NCBI GenBank assembly: GCA_937868725.1
Contig: CALMMQ010000005.1
Span: 1 to 64,000 of the forward strand
DNA from: an uncultured Pleomorphomonas sp.
GTDB taxonomy: Bacteria > Pseudomonadota > Alphaproteobacteria > Rhizobiales > Pleomorphomonadaceae
DNA: 64,000 nucleotides
Direction of reading: 5' to 3'
The notes beneath the pieces were generated by a model. The model saw only the letters and a list, made by a program, of their open reading frames with translations. It did not search any database and had not been told where the DNA came from. A program made the position numbers and the translations under genes. Shown piece by piece: positions 45,518 to 54,945 of the stretch (position 1 is its first letter; each line of letters begins with the position of its first letter).

Positions 45518-46495
45518 TCAGTCGCCCGACCGCAGCGTCTTGACGGCGGTCTCGAGCTCGTTGGTGATGATGCCGCCAGCGAAGTGCTTGGGAATGCGGG
45601 CAAAGTCCTCGTCTTCGTCGACGCCCATGGCGAAGTCGCCGCCGTGGTAGGCGCCGATCAGGTACACCGGGCTGCCAGCGGCCGTCATACGGTCGATGAA
45701 GCGGTTGGGGAAGCCCCACAGCCATGGTGCCAGATCGAGCGGCACGAACACCGCCGCCGACCGGCACTCCTCCGGCACGTAGCCGGTCCAGCCGATGGCG
45801 ACGTAACCCTGCAGGCAGGCGCGCAGGCCACTCTTGGTGATCACCCGCAGGTCGGGGAGCGCCTGCTGCAGCGCCTTCGCCGGCTCGTCGTGGGCCAGGA
45901 CCATCAGGCGCTGACGTTGCTCGGCCGGCAGGCCGGCGAGGTGCTCGGCCATCAGCTTGCCGGCGGCGGCGTCGTCGCTGCGAATGCTGATGAACAACGC
46001 CTTGTCGGGAAAGTGCGCCAGCACCTCGTCGAGCGACGACAGCAGCCCGACGCCCTTGCCGCGGAAGGGGTAGGTCTTGCCAGCGTCGGCGGTGTAACCA
46101 TAGCCGATGTCGAGCGCCTTGAGTTCGGCCAGCGTATGCTCCCGCGTCGGCCCCTTGCCGTCGGTACGGCAATCGAGCCCCTTGTCGTGGAAGACGGCGA
46201 ACTGACCGTCGGACGTCGGCTGCACGTCGATCTGGATGATGTCGGCACCGGCGGCAAAGCTCGCTTCCATCGAGGGAATGGTGTTCTCGATGTAAGGCGT
46301 GGTCGGCGGCAACATGATGTTGGCAGTACAGGTGTCGCCGTCGAGGTCATCGGTGGCGAAACGCTGGGCCAGGCCGCGATGGGCGAGGATCTGCACCGAA
46401 CTGGTCGGGACCGGCGCCAGATGGCTGGAGTTGGCAACGTAGACGCCAGCGAACAGTGCCACGGCGCCGATCAGCATCAGTTTCCAACCGCCCAT
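45518..46495 (-). CDS. Glycerophosphodiester phosphodiesterase-like protein with altered metal site
   Basis: 325 aa, with a signal anchor or signal peptide (WKLMLIGAVALFAGVYVA). GDPD TIM-barrel features: AHRG (38-41), PYIENTIPS (ENT 70-72), and AVFHD (His 103). The usual metal-binding Glu in the (E)xD motif is Gln here (IIQID, Q88), and the later IEIK-type Glu is Ser (FISIRSDD, S170). It matches a periplasmic subfamily in which I recall the second site also as non-Glu. It may be inactive as a phosphodiesterase or use another mechanism. Confidence 0.8.
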   Translation of the reverse strand: MGGWKLMLIGAVALFAGVYVANSSHLAPVPTSSVQILAHRGLAQRFATDDLDGDTCTANIMLPPTTPYIENTIPSMEASFAAGADIIQIDVQPTSDGQFAVFHDKGLDCRTDGKGPTREHTLAELKALDIGYGYTADAGKTYPFRGKGVGLLSSLDEVLAHFPDKALFISIRSDDAAAGKLMAEHLAGLPAEQRQRLMVLAHDEPAKALQQALPDLRVITKSGLRACLQGYVAIGWTGYVPEECRSAAVFVPLDLAPWLWGFPNRFIDRMTAAGSPVYLIGAYHGGDFAMGVDEDEDFARIPKHFAGGIITNELETAVKTLRSGD

Positions 46496-46717
46496 CGCCT
46501 CGTTCCTTCACTCGATTCCGTGGCGCCGATACCATCGGTCAGCCACATGAAAACTGTTTGTCTCTGCGACGGCGACCAGTAGGGCACCGGCTCCGCCCGA
46601 CGGCCGGGCGGATTTGAACGTCCGCTGGCTGTCACTGTCAATTGGGGACCTCGGGCGGCCGGAGGTTCCGTTTTGTCAGTGGCGGTAGTCTGACACCCGT
46701 ATGGCCCCATCATGGCA

Positions 46718-47176
46718 TCAAATCGGCAGTTTGGTGGAACGCTTGACCGTTCGCAGCGTCAGTTGCGACTGAACGCGGATCACGCCGGGCAGCGGCGTCA
46801 GGATTTCCGTGTGGATGCGCTCGAGGTCGGCAGCGTCGCGGTAGACGACGCGCAGGAGATAGTCGTGCTGGCCGGCGAGGAGATAGCACTCGGTGATTTC
46901 CGGAATGGCCCGCACCGCCAGTTCGAACTTGTCGAGAGAAGCGCGCCCCTGGCTGTCGAGCGTCACCGAAACGTAGGCGGTGCCGGGAATGCCGGCGATG
47001 CGCGGATCGAGCAGGGCGACGATGCGAGCGATCAGACCGCTTTCTTCGAGCAGCCGCGTGCGCCGCAAGCAGGCCGAGGCTGACAGGTGAACCCGGTCTG
47101 CCAGCTCGGCATTGGTGGGTCTGGCATTGTCTTGCAAGGCGGTCAGGATCGCACGATCCGTCACGTCGAGACGCAT
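46718..47176 (-). CDS. Lrp/AsnC-family transcriptional regulator
   Basis: 152 aa from ATG at 47176 (MRLDVTDRAILTALQDN). N-terminal helix-turn-helix (AELADRVHLSASACLRRTRLL) and C-terminal RAM domain (YVSVTLDSQGRASLDKFE, then ECYLLAGQHDYLLRVVYRD) are clear. It is divergent from ald, the standard arrangement in which an Lrp-type regulator activates alanine dehydrogenase in response to alanine. The shared 165-bp gap is AT-rich near 47200-47230 (TATTCGAATTTTA), a plausible binding region. Confidence 0.9.
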   Translation of the reverse strand: MRLDVTDRAILTALQDNARPTNAELADRVHLSASACLRRTRLLEESGLIARIVALLDPRIAGIPGTAYVSVTLDSQGRASLDKFELAVRAIPEITECYLLAGQHDYLLRVVYRDAADLERIHTEILTPLPGVIRVQSQLTLRTVKRSTKLPI

Positions 47177-47341
47177 CTGTCGAATTTCCTGCGGTTCAAG
47201 GGCTTCGTATTCGAATTTTACACCGATTAAGCGTAGCGGTCTGCTGAATCTGTGCAAGTAATTGCGTCATGCCTGACCAAATATACGGCGGCAAGCCAAA
47301 CCGGGATTCAACTCGGGGCCAATCTGCAGGGGATCACAACA

Positions 47342-48457
47342 ATGCTCGTCGGTACGCCCAAGGAAATCAAGGACCATGAGGACCGCGTCGGCCTGGTGCC
47401 GTCATCGGTGCGCGAACTCGTCGCCGCCGGTCACAAGGTCATCATCGAGAAGAACGCCGGTGCCGGCATCGGCATCGCCGACGCCGCCTATGTGGCCGCC
47501 GGCGCCGCTATCGTCGACACGGCCGACGAGGTGTTCGCCAAGGCCGACATGATCGTCAAGGTCAAGGAGCCGCTGGCCGTCGAGCGCAAGAAGCTGCGCG
47601 ACAGCCAGCTGCTGTTCACCTATCTGCATCTGGCGCCCGATCCAGAGCAGGCCCGCGAGCTGATGGCCTCGGGGGCCACCTGCGTCGCCTACGAGACCGT
47701 GACGTCGCCCTCCGGCGTGCTGCCGCTCCTGGCGCCGATGTCGGAAGTGGCCGGCCGCATGGCGCCGCAGGTCGGCGCCGCCGCCCTCGAGAACGTCGCC
47801 GGCGGCTGCGGCATCCTGCTCGGCGGTGTCGCTGGCGTGGCGCCGGCCAAGGTCGTCATCCTCGGCGGCGGTGTAGCCGGAACCAATGCCACCCACGTCG
47901 CTCTCGGCATGGGCGCCGACGTGACGGTGGTCGACAAGAACATCGACGCGCTGCGCCGGCTGATCGCCACCTTCGGTGTGCGCATCAAGACCGCCCATTC
48001 CAACCTTGACGTCGTCACCGAACTGGTGACCGGTGCCGATCTCGTCATCTCGACGCTCTTGGTGCCCGGCGCCGGCACGCCCAAGCTGATCACCCGCCAG
48101 ATGGTCGCCGACATGAAGCAGGGTTCGGCCATCGTCGATGTCGCCATCGATCAGGGCGGCGGCGCCGAAACGTCGCGGGCCACCACCCACTCCGACCCGA
48201 CCTACGTCGTCGACGGCGTCGTGCACTATTGCGTCGCCAACATGCCGGGCGGCGTCGCCCGCACCTCGACCTTCGCCCTCAACAACGCCACGCTGCCCTT
48301 CGCGCTGGCGCTTGCCAACAAGGGCTGGAAGAAGGCCTGCCAGGACGATGCCCATCTCGCTCAGGGCCTCAATGTCCATGCCGGCAAGATCACCTACAAG
48401 GCGGTGAGCGAGGCCACCGGACTGGCCTATCTCGACCCGGCCGTGGTTCTGGCCTGA
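47342..48457 (+). CDS. ald: Alanine dehydrogenase
   Basis: 371 aa from ATG at 47342 (MLVGTPKEIKDHEDRVGLVP). Converts alanine to pyruvate with NAD. Conserved: RVGLVPSSV (Arg for pyruvate), VKVKEPL (catalytic Lys), LHLAPDPEQ (catalytic His), the NAD-binding VVILGGGVAGTNATHVALGMGA (key GGGVAGTNA), and DQGGGAETSRATTHSDPTY. AGGGGA is the ribosome site. It is likely regulated by the divergent Lrp-type gene. A terminator lies between it and the opposing rlmD-like gene. Confidence 0.96.
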   Translation: MLVGTPKEIKDHEDRVGLVPSSVRELVAAGHKVIIEKNAGAGIGIADAAYVAAGAAIVDTADEVFAKADMIVKVKEPLAVERKKLRDSQLLFTYLHLAPDPEQARELMASGATCVAYETVTSPSGVLPLLAPMSEVAGRMAPQVGAAALENVAGGCGILLGGVAGVAPAKVVILGGGVAGTNATHVALGMGADVTVVDKNIDALRRLIATFGVRIKTAHSNLDVVTELVTGADLVISTLLVPGAGTPKLITRQMVADMKQGSAIVDVAIDQGGGAETSRATTHSDPTYVVDGVVHYCVANMPGGVARTSTFALNNATLPFALALANKGWKKACQDDAHLAQGLNVHAGKITYKAVSEATGLAYLDPAVVLA

Positions 48458-48491
48458 GCGCCAGGACCCAGATCAGGCTGATGACGGACAG

Positions 48492-48524
48492 GGCCGGGGC
48501 GAGCGACCGCTCCGGCCTTTGTTA
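48492..48524. terminator. Terminator after ald, overlapping the end of the opposing gene
   Basis: GGCCGG (48492-48497) and GAGC pair with GCTCCGGCC (48509-48517) with a short bulge on the left arm, followed by TTTGTTA. It overlaps the stop codon of the convergent RNA methyltransferase gene. Confidence 0.55.
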
Positions 48525-49751
48525 TCGCCGCAGCACCGCCACGACCTCGACGTGGCTCGACCACAGGAACTGGTCAACCGGCGTGACGCTGTCGAGGCGG
48601 TAGCCGCCGTCAACCAGCGTTTTGAGGTCGCGGGCCAGCGTTGCCGGATTGCACGACACGGCAACAACGGTCGCCACCTTGGAGCGGGCCAGCCATTGGC
48701 TTTGCTCGGCAGCGCCGGTACGCGGCGGGTCGAAGACGACGGCGTCGAACTTGTCGAGTTCCTTCTCGATCAGCGGCCGGCGACTGAGGTCGCGCCGCTC
48801 GGCGGTGATGCGGTGGCGGCCGGTGAGGCCACGCGCCGCCCGGTCGAGCGCGGCGACGGCGCCAGCCTCGCCCTCGGCGGCGTAGACGTCGGCGGTGCGG
48901 GCAAGGCGCAGGGCGAAGGTGCCGACGCCGGCGTAGAGATCGGCAACGCGCTTGGCCTTGCCGACGGCAGCGGTCACCAGGGCGGCCATGGCGTCTTCTG
49001 CCTCGCCGCAGGCCTGTAGGAAGCCGCCCGGCGGCGGCACCACGGCGACGCCGTCGATGGTCACCAGCGGCGGCCGCCGTTCCACCACCACCTCGCCGGC
49101 TGCCGACAGCCGGGCCAGATCGAAGCGGTTGGCGATGTCGATCAGCGTCAGGCGCAGCCGGTCGACATCCCGGGCGGGAAAGCCACTGACCATGACGTCA
49201 AGACCGGTCTCGCAGGTGGTGACGGAGAAGTCGAGCGCCCCCTTGCGCGGCCGGATGGCTTCGACGAGCGCCGCCAGTGCCGGTTGCGCCGACATGAGTT
49301 CGGGCCGGATGACGGGGCAGGTCTCGAGAGTGACGAGGCGGTGGCTCATGCGCTCGTTGAAGCCAACGATCGGCCGATGGCCACCGGCCATGAGGCCGGC
49401 GAAGGTGGCGCGGCGGCGGCTGGCGGGCGGCACCAGAACGGGCTCGGCCACCGGCGGCGCGAGGCCACGGTCGGCGAGGGCGTCGACCACCAGACGGCGC
49501 TTGAAGGCGGTGTAGGCTCCGGCCTTGAGGTGCTGCAGCGAACAGCCGCCGCAGACGCCATAGTGCGGGCAGGGCGGTTCGGCCCGGTCGTCTGAGGCGG
49601 CGAGGATCGACACGAGCCGGGCGCGACCGCCCTCGATGTCCGCTTCGATCCGTTCGCCGGGCAGCGCGAAGGGCACGAACACCGGCTTGCCGGCCAAGTG
49701 GCCGACGCCGTCGCCGAGATGACCGAGTTCGTCGATGAGGATTTCAGTCAC
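48522..49751 (-). CDS. 23S rRNA (uracil-C5)-methyltransferase family protein (RumA/RlmD-like)
   Basis: 409 aa from a GTG at 49751 (VTEILIDELGHLGDG), chosen because GGGAG lies 6 bp upstream; it overlaps the tlyA stop by 8 bp. An N-terminal iron-sulphur motif reads CPHYGVCGGCSLQH. The SAM site is VADLYAGVGTFALRLA, followed by VFDPPRTGA and the catalytic Cys in SCNPATLARDLK. These enzymes add the C5-methyl group to uridines of rRNA (U747 or U1939 in E. coli); which one is not clear. It forms an operon with tlyA, another rRNA methylase. Confidence 0.88.
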   Translation of the reverse strand: MTEILIDELGHLGDGVGHLAGKPVFVPFALPGERIEADIEGGRARLVSILAASDDRAEPPCPHYGVCGGCSLQHLKAGAYTAFKRRLVVDALADRGLAPPVAEPVLVPPASRRRATFAGLMAGGHRPIVGFNERMSHRLVTLETCPVIRPELMSAQPALAALVEAIRPRKGALDFSVTTCETGLDVMVSGFPARDVDRLRLTLIDIANRFDLARLSAAGEVVVERRPPLVTIDGVAVVPPPGGFLQACGEAEDAMAALVTAAVGKAKRVADLYAGVGTFALRLARTADVYAAEGEAGAVAALDRAARGLTGRHRITAERRDLSRRPLIEKELDKFDAVVFDPPRTGAAEQSQWLARSKVATVVAVSCNPATLARDLKTLVDGGYRLDSVTPVDQFLWSSHVEVVAVLRR

Positions 49752-50478
49752 GTCGGGCTCCCAGGAGAAATTCGTGATTGCCATCGCCGCCGAGGATGGG
49801 CGAGGGGGCAAGGCCGAGGGCCGTCCAGCCGGCGCGGCCGTCGAGCCAGTTTAGCAGATCGGTGGCCGCCGTCTCGGCGCGTTCGGGCCGCACCAGCCCG
49901 CCCTTGCCGATGCCTTCGCGCCCCACCTCGAACTGCGGCTTGACGAGGAACAGGCCGAGCGCCGGCCGACAACTGAGCTCCAGCGCCGGCGGCAGCGCCA
50001 GACGCAGAGAGATGAACGACACGTCCGACACCAGCACGTCGGGCTGGAACGGCAGGTCGTCGGGCCCGATGTCGCGGGCGTTGACGCCTTCGAGCGAGGT
50101 GACGCGATCATCGGCGGCGATGCGCGGATGCAATTGGCCGTGGCCGACATCGAGGGCGATGACGCTGGCGGCGCCCCGGTTCAGCAGCACTTCGGTGAAG
50201 CCGCCGGTGGAAGCGCCGATGTCGAGACAGTGGCGTCCGCCAACATCGAAGCCGAAATGGTCGAGGCCGGCGATGAGCTTCAGTGCCGCCCGCGACACGT
50301 AGGCGGCGGCCGGATCGTCGAGGCTGAGTTCGGCCGCCTCGTCGACCGGTTCGCCCGGCTTTTCCGCCGTGCGGGGGCCAATGCGGACGTGGCCGCGCAA
50401 CACAGCGTCGCGCGCCCGCGCCCGCGTCGGCGCGAGACCACGGGATACCAGCAGCTGATCGAGGCGTATCTTGGCCAT
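49744..50478 (-). CDS. tlyA: TlyA-family rRNA 2'-O-methyltransferase
   Basis: 244 aa. N-terminal S4 RNA-binding domain (MAKIRLDQLLVSRGLAPTR) followed by an FtsJ-like methyltransferase domain: CLDIGASTGGFTEVLLNRGA, then VSDVSFISLRLALP and LVKPQFEVGRE. TlyA adds 2'-O-methyl to C1409 of 16S and C1920 of 23S rRNA in mycobacteria, and affects capreomycin sensitivity. In many alphaproteobacteria it lies next to dxs and xseB, which here are 4 kb away. No signal peptide. Confidence 0.9.
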   Translation of the reverse strand: MAKIRLDQLLVSRGLAPTRARARDAVLRGHVRIGPRTAEKPGEPVDEAAELSLDDPAAAYVSRAALKLIAGLDHFGFDVGGRHCLDIGASTGGFTEVLLNRGAASVIALDVGHGQLHPRIAADDRVTSLEGVNARDIGPDDLPFQPDVLVSDVSFISLRLALPPALELSCRPALGLFLVKPQFEVGREGIGKGGLVRPERAETAATDLLNWLDGRAGWTALGLAPSPILGGDGNHEFLLGARRD

Positions 50479-50527
50479 CTCCGGCTTGTGCGTCAGATGC
50501 GGCGCTTTGGCAAGGCCCGATGGCCGG

Positions 50528-51802
50528 TCAATTGGCCGGGCTCGGCGCGGCCTTGTCGGTTGCCGCCTCGTCGGAGGCCTCCGGACGGGGACTGACGGGG
50601 ACGATGACCGTGCCGACCGGCGCGGTGGCCCCGAGGTCGAACTTTTCCTTCTCGTCGGCGGCCGGCGGGGCGCGCAGGAACCAGCGGACGGCGATGAACA
50701 GGCCGAGCAGGGTGTAGATCACCGCCATGTGCACGAACAGGATCGTCTCGCCCCACGCTTCCATGCCGTAGGAGGCGATCAGCGGGCCGATGATGGCGCC
50801 GGTGCCGTTGGCCAACAGCACGCCGGTGGCCATCTCGACGTATTCGCTGCGCGAGCAGCGGTCGTAGGCGTGGGCGGCGGCCACCGAATAGCCGGTCAGC
50901 ACGGCGGCGCCGAGCACGAAGGAGATGGCCAGCAGGGCGTTGGGGCTGAGCGGCAGGAAGCCGACCAGCAGCGACATCACCGTGGCGCCGATCATGCCGA
51001 CGCCCAGCACCAGCCGGCGGTCGAGACGATCGGACAGGCGGCCGATCGGCCATTGCGCCAGGGCGCCGCCGATGGCGGCAATCGACAGGAACACGGCGGC
51101 GCCGTTGCTGGTGAGACCGCGGGCGATGGCGAACACCGGCAGCAGCGACCAGTAGGCGCCGTTGGCAACGCCGATCATGAACGTGCCCATCAGTCCGACC
51201 GGGGCGATCTTGAACAGGCGGAGGGGGCGGAACTCGACGATGGCGATCGGCGCCGGCTGGGCCGAGGTGGTCAGCGCCACCGGCACGACGGCCAGCGACA
51301 CCAGGATCGAGGCGGCGGCGAACAGCTCGAAATGCTGGATCGGCGCCAACAGCACCATCAGCTGGCCGACCGTGGTCATGGAGAAGTTGACCACGATGTA
51401 GATGCTCATGACCAGACCGCGATTCTCGTTGCTGGCCTTGTCGTTGAGCCAGCTCTCGACGATCAGGTAGAGGCCGGCAAGGCTGAAGCCGGTGATGGCG
51501 CGGGCGAGGATCCACACCGTCGGATCGACGATGATCGGATGGATCAGCGTCGTGGCCGCCGCCAGCGAAACCAGCGTCGAATAGGCACGGATGTGGCCGG
51601 CCCGCTGGATCAGGAATGGGCAGGCCAGACAACCGAGCACGAAGCCGGCGTTGTAGGACGAGCCCATCAGACCGATGACGATCGGCGAAAAGTGCTCGCT
51701 CAGCCCGCGCAGCGGCAGCACGGTGCCGAGCAGCGAGTTACCGCTCAGGAGAAAGGAGATACCGAGCAGCAGGGATGCCAGGGGCGCAAGGGTCTTGGTC
51801 AA
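50528..51802 (-). CDS. MFS transporter (YcaD-like)
   Basis: 424 aa from a TTG at 51802 (no better start is seen). Twelve membrane helices are predicted. The first segments (LLLGISFLLSGNSLLGTVLPLRG and IGLMGSSYNAGFVLGCLACP) match the YcaD-type permease group. The loop 8/9 motif GRLSDRLDRRLVL is present. A hydrophilic tail of about 50 residues rich in Ala, Pro and Glu follows helix 12. Substrate unknown. It lies downstream of the DUF1499 gene on the same strand. Confidence 0.85.
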   Translation of the reverse strand: MTKTLAPLASLLLGISFLLSGNSLLGTVLPLRGLSEHFSPIVIGLMGSSYNAGFVLGCLACPFLIQRAGHIRAYSTLVSLAAATTLIHPIIVDPTVWILARAITGFSLAGLYLIVESWLNDKASNENRGLVMSIYIVVNFSMTTVGQLMVLLAPIQHFELFAAASILVSLAVVPVALTTSAQPAPIAIVEFRPLRLFKIAPVGLMGTFMIGVANGAYWSLLPVFAIARGLTSNGAAVFLSIAAIGGALAQWPIGRLSDRLDRRLVLGVGMIGATVMSLLVGFLPLSPNALLAISFVLGAAVLTGYSVAAAHAYDRCSRSEYVEMATGVLLANGTGAIIGPLIASYGMEAWGETILFVHMAVIYTLLGLFIAVRWFLRAPPAADEKEKFDLGATAPVGTVIVPVSPRPEASDEAATDKAAPSPAN

Positions 51803-51937
51803 GTCAGCACGATCCGTAAGGGGAGCGCGGACAATACTGGCGCCCGTTCATGCCGGCAATATGGCGGTGGAGAGTTGATCGAGCTTGCCGACGGATTTTT
51901 TGAATCGTTGCAAGACAGCATCGCCCGATCGGGCGGC

Positions 51938-52720
51938 TCAGCCGCTGGCCGGTCGCTTCTCGACGTCGCGGAACGTGCCCAGAAAGGCACGGATGGCGCG
52001 GGCGTTCTCGCCGAGGTCAGGCAGGCCGTCGCGGCTGGCCGAGCGAATGTCGAGGCGCGTGCCGTCGCCACCGGGCTGGACGCGGATGGCGATGACGAGT
52101 GGCGTGCCCATGATCGCCGAATGGCCGGCAAGGGTCAGATGGCCGGACGCGGTTTCCGACGCCGGTTCGAAGTGCCCCACCGTCTTCCAGCCGAGTTCGC
52201 CGGCCGCCGTCCGGGCGAGCGCGTAGGCCTCGACCACCGGCACGTCTATGAGCTGCGGCACGATGTCGGGATAGCTCTCGGTCTGGAGCGCGGCACGCTG
52301 ATCGGCCGGCGCCAGCATTTCGCCCGGCACAGCCCGCGGGGCAATGACCGGCGGCAACTCGGGCGGCACCGTCCGGTCGGTCGAAACGTCGTCAAGGGCC
52401 GGGAAGTAGGCTGAAGCGGCGATGGCCGCGAGCGGCGGCGCCAGCGTCAGCAGCACCAGGAACAGCGTACCGATGAGCGTGCCGGAGCTCCGCCGCCCCT
52501 CGCGCCAGATGTCGGCGATGGTGAGGCCGACGCAGAGCAGGGCCACCAGCGCGCAAAGAACGGCAAGCGCCACCGACACGACCAGCGTGCCGGTGTCGAC
52601 GAGATCGAAGCGGCGGGCCAGAAAGGCGACCAGTGCCACCATCAGGCCGACGGCGGCGAAGAACCGCGCCTTGCCGGCGCCGCGGGCGCGGGGAAGCGGC
52701 AAGGGCGGCAGCCGGTTCAT
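51938..52720 (-). CDS. DUF1499 domain membrane protein
   Basis: 260 aa. Three hydrophobic segments occupy about 20-110 ([63 protein letters not shown] in part). The soluble C-terminal half carries the DUF1499 pattern [34 protein letters not shown], and [20 protein letters not shown], ending IRAFLGTFR. Function is unknown. ATG overlaps the dnaJ-like stop as ATGA. Confidence 0.82.
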   Translation of the reverse strand: MNRLPPLPLPRARGAGKARFFAAVGLMVALVAFLARRFDLVDTGTLVVSVALAVLCALVALLCVGLTIADIWREGRRSSGTLIGTLFLVLLTLAPPLAAIAASAYFPALDDVSTDRTVPPELPPVIAPRAVPGEMLAPADQRAALQTESYPDIVPQLIDVPVVEAYALARTAAGELGWKTVGHFEPASETASGHLTLAGHSAIMGTPLVIAIRVQPGGDGTRLDIRSASRDGLPDLGENARAIRAFLGTFRDVEKRPASG

Positions 52721-53682
52721 GCCTCGAATTCCGCGCCACGCACCGAATAGGGCTTCATCTCGCGCCAGCGCTTCATCAACTGTTCGAGGCCGGCATCCTC
52801 GCCGTCCGGCAGCACAATGCGTGGGCTGACCAGGATGTCGCCGCGATGGCCGTGCTTGTCCGGCAGCCCCTTGCCGCGCAGGCGGAAGGAGCGCGCGCCG
52901 GTGATGCCGGCCGGCAGTGTCATCTCGACGGCGCCTTCAAGCGTCGGTACCCGCACCTTGCCGCCCAGCACCGCCTCGTCGAGGGTGATCGGCAGATCGA
53001 TGCGCAGATGGTGACCCTCCGGCCGGAACAGGGTGTGCGGCTCGTAGGTGAGGATCAGAATGGCATCGCCCGCTGGCGTGCCTTCGCCGCCCAGGCCCTT
53101 CAGACGCAGCTGCTGGCCCTGCTCGAACCCGTCGGGAATGCGGGCGTCCACCGCCTTGCCCGACGGCAGCGTGACGCGCACCTTGCCCGAGCCGACGACG
53201 TCTTCGAGCCGGACCTTCACCGACAGCATGACGTCCGGTCCCTTGATGGCGGCAGCGGCGGCACCGAAGCCGTCGAAGCCGGACGCCGAGGCCCGCCGGC
53301 CCCGGCCACGGCCACCGCTGGCTCCGGCGCTGGAGAACGACGAGAAGGCATCGCCGAAGATGTCGCGCAGGATGTCGTCGGCACCATGGCCGCCAGCCTG
53401 GCGGAAGCCGCCCTGACCGCCGCCGAAGCCGCCTCCCATGCCTTCGAAGCCGGTGAAGCGCGGCTTGCCGTCGGCGCCGATCTCGCCGGCGTCGAACTGA
53501 TGGCGCTTGGTCTTGTCGCCGACGATCTCGTAGGCGGAATTGACTTCTGCGAACTTCTCCTTGGCGCGCGGATCGCTGTTGGTGTCGGGATGAAATTGCT
53601 TGGCGAGTTTGCGGTAGGCCTTCTTGATGGCCGCCTCGTCGGCGGTCCTGGATACGCCCAGGACGTCATACGGGTCGCGCAT
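52717..53682 (-). CDS. DnaJ-like co-chaperone without zinc finger (CbpA type)
   Basis: 321 aa from ATG at 53682, with GAGG 7 bp upstream; a TTG two codons earlier is too close to that site. J domain 1-65 with HPD at 31-33, then a long Gly/Phe-rich region (about 75-130: [18 protein letters not shown]), then two beta-sandwich C-terminal domains ([18 protein letters not shown], then FRLRGKGLP). The cysteine-rich zinc finger of DnaJ is absent, as in CbpA. It stimulates DnaK. It lies divergent from pdxH and upstream of the DUF1499 gene. Confidence 0.9.
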   Translation of the reverse strand: MRDPYDVLGVSRTADEAAIKKAYRKLAKQFHPDTNSDPRAKEKFAEVNSAYEIVGDKTKRHQFDAGEIGADGKPRFTGFEGMGGGFGGGQGGFRQAGGHGADDILRDIFGDAFSSFSSAGASGGRGRGRRASASGFDGFGAAAAAIKGPDVMLSVKVRLEDVVGSGKVRVTLPSGKAVDARIPDGFEQGQQLRLKGLGGEGTPAGDAILILTYEPHTLFRPEGHHLRIDLPITLDEAVLGGKVRVPTLEGAVEMTLPAGITGARSFRLRGKGLPDKHGHRGDILVSPRIVLPDGEDAGLEQLMKRWREMKPYSVRGAEFEA

Positions 53683-53909
53683 GTTCAAGCCTCATTTACG
53701 TGTTTGGAAAGCCGGAAGCGGCTTTCATGGTTTCGCCAAGGATGTAGTGTGTGATCACGATCCGTTCCAGATGTGCCATTATACGACGATGACGATTCTG
53801 GCCAAACAAAACACCGGGCCGGATGATCGCGGGCGAGATTGAGGTTGTCCGAGGCCGGTCCGACGCGCTATGCCGGCTGGGCATGTCGTGGGGGGAAGAT
53901 AGAGCACAA

Positions 53910-54518
53910 ATGTCGGCGACCGAACCAGACTTCACCGAGGCCTCCGAGCCCTACCAGCTGTTCGCCAAGTGGCTGAAGGAAGCCGAGGCCAAGGAGCCCA
54001 ACGATCCCAACGCCATGGCCGTGGCCACCGTCGATGCCTCGGGCCTGCCCAACGTCCGCATGGTGCTGCTCAAGGCCTACGATCCGCGCGGCTTCGTCTT
54101 CTACACCAACTTCGAGAGCGCCAAGGGCTGCGAGATTCTTGCCTCCGGCAAGGCGGCGCTGCTGTTCCACTGGAAGAGCCTCAAGCGGCAGATCCGCATC
54201 CGTGGCACGGTGAGCGAGGTGTCGCGCGAGGAGGCCGATACCTACTACGCCAGCCGTGATCGCGGCAGCCGTATCGGCGCCTGGGCGTCGCGCCAGTCGC
54301 GACCGCTCGAAAGCCGCTTCGCTCTCGAGAAGGCGGTGGCCGAGTACGGCCTCAAGTTCGGCATCGGCGCCATTCCGCGCCCCGATCACTGGTCGGGCCT
54401 GCGCGTGGCGCCGCAGTCGATCGAGTTCTGGCGCGACGGCCTGTTCCGCCTGCACGACCGCATCGTCTTCGAGCCGGACGGCAAGGGCGGCTGGACCCGC
54501 ACGCGCCTCTATCCGTAA
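53910..54518 (+). CDS. pdxH: Pyridoxamine 5'-phosphate oxidase
   Basis: 202 aa from ATG at 53910 ([18 protein letters not shown]), with GGGGGAAG upstream. It oxidises pyridoxine- or pyridoxamine-phosphate to PLP with FMN. Typical segments: [56 protein letters not shown], and the C-terminal [15 protein letters not shown]. The gene order dnaJ-like (divergent), pdxH fits rhizobial genomes as I recall. Together with dxs downstream it joins PLP and isoprenoid/thiamine-linked metabolism, without being in one clear operon. Confidence 0.94.
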   Translation: MSATEPDFTEASEPYQLFAKWLKEAEAKEPNDPNAMAVATVDASGLPNVRMVLLKAYDPRGFVFYTNFESAKGCEILASGKAALLFHWKSLKRQIRIRGTVSEVSREEADTYYASRDRGSRIGAWASRQSRPLESRFALEKAVAEYGLKFGIGAIPRPDHWSGLRVAPQSIEFWRDGLFRLHDRIVFEPDGKGGWTRTRLYP

Positions 54519-54534
54519 TCAGGGAACAACGACC

Positions 54535-54780
54535 ATGGCCACCAACGCCGACGTCAAGGCACTGAGCTTCGAACAGGCTCTCAAGGAACTCGAAGGCATC
54601 GTCGGGCGGCTCGAGCAGGGCTCGGTGCCGCTCGAGGAAAGCATCGCCATCTACGAGCGCGGCGACGCCCTGCGCCGCCATTGCGACGGGCTGCTGAAGG
54701 CTGCCGAAGCCAAGGTCGAGAAGATTCGCGTCGCCACCGACGGCAAGGCGGACAGCGTGGTGCCGCTCGACGGCGAGTGA
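54535..54780 (+). CDS. xseB: Exodeoxyribonuclease VII small subunit
   Basis: 81 aa from ATG at 54535. Family markers: [36 protein letters not shown] begins it, seen as FEQALKELE and [11 protein letters not shown]. It partners XseA (not in the window) to degrade single-stranded DNA. It is 16 bp after the pdxH stop and 165 bp before dxs, its usual neighbour. Confidence 0.93.
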   Translation: MATNADVKALSFEQALKELEGIVGRLEQGSVPLEESIAIYERGDALRRHCDGLLKAAEAKVEKIRVATDGKADSVVPLDGE

Positions 54781-54945
54781 CCTCGGCTCGCCGCGTCGTG
54801 CCGCAGGTGCGCTTGACCTGGGTCGACGGCATCGGCCGACCGGCGGCGCCTCACCCGCCGGTTTGTCCTTTGACCGGTCGTGTCGGAATTGAAGATACGC
54901 GCATCACCTGATAGGACAGACGAACCCACCAAGGACCGTTTTGCG

